Part shown: piece after piece, positions 16,457-21,411 of the stretch
How the letters are laid out: the number at the start of each line of letters is the position of its first letter
Numbering within the stretch: position 1 is the first letter of the stretch
Origin: a bacterium
GTDB taxonomy: Bacteria; Chloroflexota; Dormibacteria; UBA8260; Bog-877
DNA length: 21,411 nucleotides
Direction of reading: 5' to 3'
Assembly (NCBI GenBank): GCA_021791455.1
Contig: JAJYWM010000380.1
Location: 1 to 21,411, forward strand
Position numbers and translations under genes: made by a program
The notes under the pieces: generated by a model
What the model saw: only the letters and a program-made list of their open reading frames with translations
Database searches by the model: none
What the model was told of the DNA's origin: nothing

Positions 16457-17047
16457 GTGCATGACCACTCGACCAGGCTGTTCGTTCTGGGAACGCTGAT
16501 TCGCCACGGGGATCTACACGGACACGCGATCCGGCAGATGGCGCATCAGGACCGCACCGAGCTATGGACCGATGTCAAGGTGGGGTCGCTCTACGGCGCT
16601 CTGCGCAAGCTCTCCGAGGAGGGGCTGGTGGAGCCGGTGGCCAGCGGACGAAACGGCAATCTGCCTCCCCACACCGTCTACCGGATATCTGAATCCGGAC
16701 GGGCTGAGTTTCTGCGGCTGAGGAGCGCTGCGCTGACCGCAGCTTCCCTCAAGCCGGATCCCTGTGACCTGGCGATGGCGATGTCCGAGGGGCTTGGGAC
16801 GGAGGAGTTGGCGGCGGCGCTACGCCTGAGGCTGGAGGACGTGCGCCGGCAGGCCCGGCTCCGCTCGCAACTCGGCCGCGACGTGGAGCCTATGCTGTCC
16901 CAAGCTGAGCGCACGGTCTTTGACCACTACCGTCTGCGCTACCGGGCCGAGGAGGCCTGGCTGGAGTCGATTCTGGCTGAGCTCCACGGTCGCGGCGATG
17001 GCGATGCGCGGCCCGCCGTAGACCCCGGCATCCCGCTGGCATCATGA
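16457..17047 (+). CDS. PadR family transcriptional regulator
   Basis: This is a predicted DNA-binding repressor with a winged helix in the first 80 residues: STRLFVLGTLIRHGDLHGHAIRQMA, then VKVGSLYGALRKLSEEGLVEPV (recognition helix) and the wing ending HTVYRISESGRAEFLRL. The C-terminal 110 residues are helical (AAALRLRLEDVRRQARLRSQLG), matching the PadR/Vir dimerisation domain. In known PadR proteins a ligand releases the repressor from the promoter of an adjacent efflux gene. Here an MFS exporter begins 28 bases downstream, so it is the likely target, together with padR itself. GTG 16457 starts at the usual family N terminus. TTG at 16421 or 16445 are in frame and cannot be excluded. Confidence 0.85.
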   Translation: MHDHSTRLFVLGTLIRHGDLHGHAIRQMAHQDRTELWTDVKVGSLYGALRKLSEEGLVEPVASGRNGNLPPHTVYRISESGRAEFLRLRSAALTAASLKPDPCDLAMAMSEGLGTEELAAALRLRLEDVRRQARLRSQLGRDVEPMLSQAERTVFDHYRLRYRAEEAWLESILAELHGRGDGDARPAVDPGIPLAS

Positions 17048-17064
17048 TTTCCCCAACGCATCCC

Positions 17065-17070
17065 AAGGAG
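17065..17070 (+). promoter_or_regulatory. Shine-Dalgarno of the MFS gene
   Basis: AAGGAG ends 5 bases before TTG 17076, supporting that non-ATG start. No ATG occurs in frame before the first membrane helix. Confidence 0.65.
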
Positions 17071-17075
17071 ACGAA

Positions 17076-18593
17076 TTGACAGTCACGCCCCACCATCCGG
17101 CCTCCCCCAGAACCGGACTCGCCCTGCTGGTCATCGTGATCGGTGTCCTCATGGCCGCCGTCGACACGACCATCGTGGTGCTGGCTCTGCCGGAGATGGA
17201 GCGTTCGCTGCACGTGCCGTTGTCAGCCGTGATCTGGGTGATCATCGGGTACCTGCTTGTCATCACTCTCCTGGCCACCCAGGTGGGGCGCTTGGGAGAC
17301 ATGTTCGGCAGGGTGCGGATGTACGAGTCGGGGTTCATCGTCTTCATAGTTGGGTCGGCCCTCTGCGCCTTGGCCGGCAATGAGGCGACGATCATCGGAT
17401 TCCGCATCCTCCAGGGGATTGGCGGGGCCCTCATCACGGCCAACAGCGGAGCCGTCATCGCCGACACCTTTCCTCCCGAGGCCCGTGGCCGCGCCTACGG
17501 CTTCAACAGCATCGGCTGGAATGTCGGGGCGATCCTGGGGATCCTCCTCGGCGGCCTCATCATCACCTTCGTCTCGTGGCGCTGGATCTTCTGGATCAAC
17601 GTCCCGGCGGGGCTCGTGGCCTTCACCATGGCGCTTCGCGTCCTCCACGACTCGGGACGTCGTCAGCGTCAGCGCCTCGATTTCTGGGGCATGGCCACGC
17701 TCGGGCTCGGGCTGTTCGGTGTCCTGTGGGCAATCACCTCTTTGGCCACCTCCGCATTCGATCTGGAGACCCTGGGGTTCCTGGTTGGCGGACTTTTGCT
17801 GCTCGGAGTCTTCGTGCTCTTGGAGCGAGCCTCGACCGCTCCCATGGTCGACCTCTCCTTGTTCCGGATCCCCTCCATGAGCCCCACCCTGCTGGCCTCA
17901 CTCTTCCAGGGACTGGCCAGCTTTGCCGTGCTGTTCCTGGTGATCATGTACCTTCAGGGCGTTCGCCGCCTGAGCCCATTGGACGCCTCCCTTCTGCTGG
18001 TTCCGGGTTACCTGGTGGGAGCGGTGGTTGGCCCGTTCGCGGGCAAGCTCTCGGACCGGATCGGAGTGGTTTGGCCCGCCACCGCCGGCCTCCTGGTGGA
18101 GATCGTGGCGCTTTTGGTCTACGCCCAACTGGGCGTGACCACGGCGCTTTGGGTCGTGGCCCTGGCGGCGGTGATCAACGGCATCGGGGCGGGCTTCTTC
18201 TTCCCCGCCAACAACGCCGCGGTGATGAAGGTAGCGCCCCGGCAAGCGTTCGGCACCGCCTCGGGGATGCTGCGCACCTTCGCCAACGTGGGGATGGTCT
18301 TCTCCTTCTCGGTCGCTATCCTGGTCGCCGCCCGATCCATCCCCAAGGGGCTGGCCTTTGCGATCTTCGTTGGCACCACGCGCCTGAGCCATCAGCTGGC
18401 CGCGGCCTTCACGAGCGGAGTCCACGCGGCGTTCTATTCCTCGATGGCCTTCATGGCGGTGGCGATGCTGCTGTCCGCCACCAGAGTGCTGCGCCGACGG
18501 CACTCGGAGATGCCGCTTCCACCGACCTCGGCGCCTCCGGTCGACGACAGGCGCACGGCCGTCCGGGTCGGGGCCGAACGCGAGCCTGAGTAG
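17076..18593 (+). CDS. MFS transporter, DHA2 (EmrB/QacA) drug-exporter type
   Basis: This is a predicted proton-driven exporter of 505 residues with about 14 membrane helices, the count for the DHA2 family. The first helix carries ALLVIVIGVLMAAVDTTIVVLALP, with the D-T-T motif typical of the family (motif D1). Motif A is GRLGDMFGRVRMYESG. The LQGIGGALITANSGAVIADTFP segment and GWNVGAILGILLGGLI (motif C) follow. The C-terminal tail is cytosolic and polar. The TTG start has an AAGGAG Shine-Dalgarno at 5-base spacing. The PadR gene just upstream probably controls it. Drug or metabolite substrates cannot be predicted. The gene converges with the HMG-CoA lyase gene 88 bases away. Confidence 0.92.
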   Translation: MTVTPHHPASPRTGLALLVIVIGVLMAAVDTTIVVLALPEMERSLHVPLSAVIWVIIGYLLVITLLATQVGRLGDMFGRVRMYESGFIVFIVGSALCALAGNEATIIGFRILQGIGGALITANSGAVIADTFPPEARGRAYGFNSIGWNVGAILGILLGGLIITFVSWRWIFWINVPAGLVAFTMALRVLHDSGRRQRQRLDFWGMATLGLGLFGVLWAITSLATSAFDLETLGFLVGGLLLLGVFVLLERASTAPMVDLSLFRIPSMSPTLLASLFQGLASFAVLFLVIMYLQGVRRLSPLDASLLLVPGYLVGAVVGPFAGKLSDRIGVVWPATAGLLVEIVALLVYAQLGVTTALWVVALAAVINGIGAGFFFPANNAAVMKVAPRQAFGTASGMLRTFANVGMVFSFSVAILVAARSIPKGLAFAIFVGTTRLSHQLAAAFTSGVHAAFYSSMAFMAVAMLLSATRVLRRRHSEMPLPPTSAPPVDDRRTAVRVGAEREPE

Positions 18594-18681
18594 GGTCAGG
18601 CCCGAAGAAGGCCGCAGAGCCTTGCCCGGCCCGCTCCTGCTCGCGAAAGGTGGGCGCGGACGGCGCTAGCGGCGAGCACCC

Positions 18682-19659
18682 TTAAGCCAGCCCGTGACCC
18701 CGCGGGTCAGCCACCGGAGCCTCTTTGGGGTTCGGCCACAGACCGGCCAGATAGAGCCGCCCGGGCAGTCGCTCACCGATGATTTGCTCCAGCTGCTCGG
18801 CCGCCCTGCAGAGGGCGGAAACGTCGCAGGCCAGTGTGGCCCCGACCCGCTGCAGCATGTAGAGAAGGTCCTCACTGCACACGTTGCCGGTGGCGCGAGG
18901 CGCGAACGGGCACCCGCCGATCCCCCCGACCGACCCCTCGAAACGGCGCACCCCGATCTCATATGCGGCCAGGGCGTTGGCCAACCCCATTCCCCTTGTG
19001 TCGTGCAGGTGGAGGGAGATCTGCTCGGTCGGAATGCCGGATCTCAAGAGATGCTCCAGCATCTCGCCGACCTGCCTGGGATCGGCGACCCCTATGGTGT
19101 CCGCCAGGCCTATCTCGGCCACCCCAATCTCCTGGCACCGATCTGCGAGTTCAGCGACGCGGTCGTGGTCGACCCTGCCCTCGAATGGGCAACCGAAGGC
19201 GACGCTGAGCCCCACATCGAAGAGACAGCCGTTCGCGGCAGCCGCAGCCGCCATCTGCTCCAGCTCGGCCAGGGTCTCGCCGACCGAGTGATTCAAATTG
19301 CGGCGGTTGAAGGTATCGGTGACCGCCAGGTTCGCCACCACGTGGCGCACCCCGCAGGCCAGAGCCCGCTCCAAACCCCGCTGATTCGGCACCAGGACCC
19401 GGATCCTGTGCAGAACGGCGGGTCCCCGACTGGCGACCAGGGCGGCCAAAACCGCCTCCGCGTCGGCCATCTTCGGCACCCACTTGGGGGACACGAACGA
19501 AGCCGCCTCCACCTGGTCGACGCCGCAGTCGAGCAGCCGTTCCACCAGCTCCACCTTGGCCTGGGTGGCGACCTCGAGGGCCAGGTTCTGGAGGCCGTCA
19601 CGGGGACCGACCTCGGTGAAAAAGACCGCGCGCGGGTGTGCGGGAGAGGGTTCGCTCAC
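18682..19659 (-). CDS. Hydroxymethylglutaryl-CoA lyase family protein
   Basis: Predicted to cleave 3-hydroxy-3-methylglutaryl-CoA to acetyl-CoA and acetoacetate, as in leucine breakdown. The 325-residue protein has the TIM-barrel DRE-TIM signature EVGPRDGLQN (16-25; R20, D21), ASFVSPKWVPKMAD, metal-binding H217 and H219 in HLHDTRGMGLAN, and the Cys-loop GGIGGCPFAPRATGN (246-259; catalytic Cys250). Where classical HMG-CoA lyases have Gly after the Ala/Lys pair, this one has Arg254, seen in broader HMGL-like relatives, so a related acyl-CoA lyase activity is possible. GTG 19659 has only a weak Shine-Dalgarno. No leucine-catabolic partner gene is in the window. The formate dehydrogenase gene is divergent, 81 bases away. 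Confidence 0.87.
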   Translation of the reverse strand: MSEPSPAHPRAVFFTEVGPRDGLQNLALEVATQAKVELVERLLDCGVDQVEAASFVSPKWVPKMADAEAVLAALVASRGPAVLHRIRVLVPNQRGLERALACGVRHVVANLAVTDTFNRRNLNHSVGETLAELEQMAAAAAANGCLFDVGLSVAFGCPFEGRVDHDRVAELADRCQEIGVAEIGLADTIGVADPRQVGEMLEHLLRSGIPTEQISLHLHDTRGMGLANALAAYEIGVRRFEGSVGGIGGCPFAPRATGNVCSEDLLYMLQRVGATLACDVSALCRAAEQLEQIIGERLPGRLYLAGLWPNPKEAPVADPRGHGLA

Positions 19660-19740
19660 GCCGTCAGTCTAAGCGCCCAGCATCGTCGGACCGCGCTATC
19701 CTGTCCTCAAGTGCCGCGCGGTCAAGGGTGATAGGGGCCG

Positions 19741-21411
19741 ATGACTATTCGAAAGAGCCTGGGACAATGGCCGGTCGTTCGCCAGATCCGGCAGGGCGAC
19801 CCACTCGGCCTGGGCGCGACGGTGACCAGCCAGGTGACGGCTGACAAGGTCGCACGAACGGCCCTGGCCGACAAGGTGGTGCCGTCGGTCTGCCCGTACT
19901 GTGCTGTCGGTTGCGGCCAGTTGGTCTTCGTCAAGGACGGCCGGGTGGAGCAGATCGAGGGGGACCCCGCGAGCCCGCTGTCCCGGGGCCGGCTCTGCCC
20001 CAAGGGCTCCGCCAGCATGGAGCTCGTCAACAGCCCCATGAGGGAGCTCAAGGTGAAGTACCGGCGGCCCCACGGGACTGCTTGGGAGGAGCTTCCGCTG
20101 GATACGGCCATGGACATGATCGCGGACCGGGTCATCCAGACCAGACGCGACACGTTCGAGGAGCGTGACGACAAGGGCCGACCGCTACGCAGGACCATGG
20201 GGATCGCAAGCCTGGGCGGGGCCACCATCGACAACGAGGAAAACTACCTCTGGCGCAAGTTGATGGTGGGGCTGGGCGTGGTACAGGTGGAAAACCAGGC
20301 CCGAATATGACACTCGGCCACTGTTCCCGGTCTGGGAACCTCGTTCGGTAGAGGTGGAGCAACCACCTTCCCGGGAGACCTCCAGAACTCCGACTGCATA
20401 GTGGTCATGGGTTCGAACATGGCAGAGTGCCATCCGGTCGCATTCCAGTGGGTGGTGGAGGCCAAGCGCAAGGGAGGCGTCTTGGTTCATGTCGACCCGC
20501 GCTTCACCCGCACCAGCGCGCTGGCGGACCAGCACCTCTCCATCCGGGCGGGCAGCGATATAGCCTTTCTGGGGGGCCTGATCCACTTCGTGCTGGAGAA
20601 CCAGCTCTACTTCGACGAGTACGTGAGGAAGTACACCAACGCCGCCACCATCATCGACGAACACTTCCTGGACACGGAGGACCTGGACGGATTCTTCTCC
20701 GGCTGGAACGAGCTGGAGGGGCGCTACGACAACTCGACCTGGCAGTACCAGGGCTCGGTCGTCCAGGCTGCCGCAGGGCAGCGCAGCGCACCGACTGCCG
20801 ACGTGCGGGCGGGAGTTGTCAGCGGGGCAGCGCTGCATGAGGACCCCTCCCTGGAGCATCCGCGCTGCGTGTTCCAGCTTCTCCGCCGCCACTTTTCGCG
20901 CTACACCCCGGAGCTGGTGGAGCGCGTGACGGGAGTCTCCCAGGAAGAGTTCTTGAAGCTGGCCAGGACCATCTGTGGCAACTCCGGGCGCGACCGCACC
21001 ACGGCCTTCGTTTACGCCGTGGGCTGGACTCAGCACACGGCCGGCGCTCAGTTCATCCGCACCGCATCGATTCTCCAACTGCTGCTCGGGAACATGGGCC
21101 GTCCCGGGGGAGGGATCCTGGCCCTTCGCGGCCACGCCAACATCCAGGGGGCAACGGACATCGCCACCCTGTTCGATGTGCTGCCCGGCTACATCCCTGT
21201 CCCAAAGGTCGATGATCCCGCCGAGCTCCAGGAGTTCTGCGCCCGCAATGGCGGCAGCGCCGGGGGCTACTGGGGCAACCTCAGAAGCTACCTGGTCTCC
21301 CTGCTCAAAGCCTACTTCGGAGATGCCGCCACCGAGGCCAACCAGTACTGCTTTGGCCACCTCCATCGGCTCACGGGAGATCACTCCACCTACCAGAGCA
21401 CGCTGGGAATG
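19741..21411 (+). CDS. fdhA: Formate dehydrogenase alpha subunit, selenocysteine-containing (3' end outside window)
   Basis: This is the catalytic molybdopterin subunit that oxidises formate to CO2 or, in reverse, reduces CO2. The N terminus has the [4Fe-4S] ligands C51-x2-C54-x3-C58 and C86 (SVCPYCAVGCG...LCPKG), with Lys88 after them. After NQARI the frame meets TGA at 20308-20310. It then continues HSATVPGLGTSFGRGG, the family's Cys/Sec-His catalytic motif, so TGA encodes Sec190. The frame stays open to the window edge: 557 codons are seen and the full protein is probably about 950 or more. Later family segments include CIVVMGSNMAECHPVAFQW, HVDPRFTRTSALAD, GWTQHTAGAQFIRTASILQLLLGNMGRPGGG and LRGHANIQGATD. 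There is no twin-arginine signal, so it is probably cytosolic. The ATG at 19741 has AGGGG close upstream. Confidence 0.93.
20308..20353 (+). promoter_or_regulatory. Selenocysteine UGA codon and SECIS-like hairpin
   Basis: The UGA at 20308-20310 is followed by a hairpin: GTTCCC (20323-20328) pairs perfectly with GGGAAC (20334-20339) around the loop GGTCT (20329-20333). A lower stem can form between CTCGGCC (20313-20319) and GGTAGAG (20347-20353), with one mismatch and one G-U pair. The GGUCU loop is the SelB-binding loop of E. coli fdhF as I recall it. The loop begins 21 bases after the first base of UGA, the same spacing as there. The element is inside the coding sequence, as bacterial SECIS elements are. 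Confidence 0.9.

Noticed and set aside
17576..18589. A long plus-strand frame inside the MFS gene
   Set aside because: It is an out-of-frame shadow with Gly/Arg-rich composition; the membrane-protein frame is the real one.
18594..18681. A terminator between the convergent MFS and HMG-CoA lyase genes
   Set aside because: I found no clear stem followed by a T run in this 88-base gap.
18694..19731. A 345-codon plus-strand frame
   Set aside because: It is the antisense of the HMG-CoA lyase gene, whose minus-strand frame has complete catalytic motifs.
19741..20310. Formate dehydrogenase as a frameshifted or nonsense-broken pseudogene
   Set aside because: The TGA is exactly at the Cys/Sec position, the frame is otherwise intact for 557 codons, and a fitting SECIS-like hairpin follows.
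20185..21384. A 399-codon open frame on the minus strand across the formate dehydrogenase gene
   Set aside because: It is antisense to a frame with clear family motifs, shows no recognisable domain, and long antisense frames are common in GC-rich coding DNA.

Overview
The window is GC-rich bacterial chromosome with compact genes, frequent GTG and TTG starts, and two tRNA genes. The housekeeping sigma factor (regions 1.2 to 4, with wording such as [16 protein letters not shown]), the short dnaG-rpoD unit, and the actinobacterial-looking arsenate reductase and PadR/MFS pair fit a high-GC terrestrial lineage near Chloroflexota, Dormibacterota or Actinomycetota. The phylum cannot be fixed from sequence alone. 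No transposase, integrase, phage gene or CRISPR array is visible.

Layout. A tRNA-Ser(GCT) with its own promoter opens the window. On the minus strand follow an arsenate reductase and a translationally coupled ABC exporter pair (ATPase, then permease). A GNAT-like protein reads rightward. Next is a rightward cluster: a four-helix membrane protein with conserved His/Asp/Glu positions, a helix-turn-helix protein with a coiled-coil tail, DNA primase (dnaG), and the primary sigma factor (rpoD), which overlaps the end of dnaG. On the minus strand are an S9 prolyl-oligopeptidase-family enzyme (TTG start behind a strong Shine-Dalgarno) and a methyltransferase. A tRNA-Asn(GTT) and a 410-base stretch with no gene precede a putative lipoprotein. 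A second coupled ABC exporter pair is on the minus strand. Rightward again come a YihY/BrkB-type membrane protein, a PadR regulator and its likely target, a DHA2-type MFS exporter. A minus-strand HMG-CoA lyase then lies divergent from a formate dehydrogenase alpha subunit that runs off the window edge.

The most striking feature is that formate dehydrogenase gene. Its frame is broken by one TGA at 20308-20310, exactly at the catalytic Cys/Sec position of the family. The reading frame stays open for 367 more codons to the end of the window. Right after the TGA is a hairpin with a GGTCT loop, at the same UGA-to-loop distance as I recall for E. coli fdhF. The gene therefore reads as a selenoprotein that ordinary gene calling would split in two. 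This implies selenocysteine machinery (SelA, SelB, SelC, SelD) elsewhere in the genome.

How the genes work together. dnaG and rpoD form a replication and transcription initiation unit, and the two uncharacterised genes ahead of them may be co-transcribed. The remaining modules (arsenate reduction, ABC and MFS export, peptide hydrolysis, acyl-CoA breakdown, formate oxidation) are independent accessory or metabolic units.
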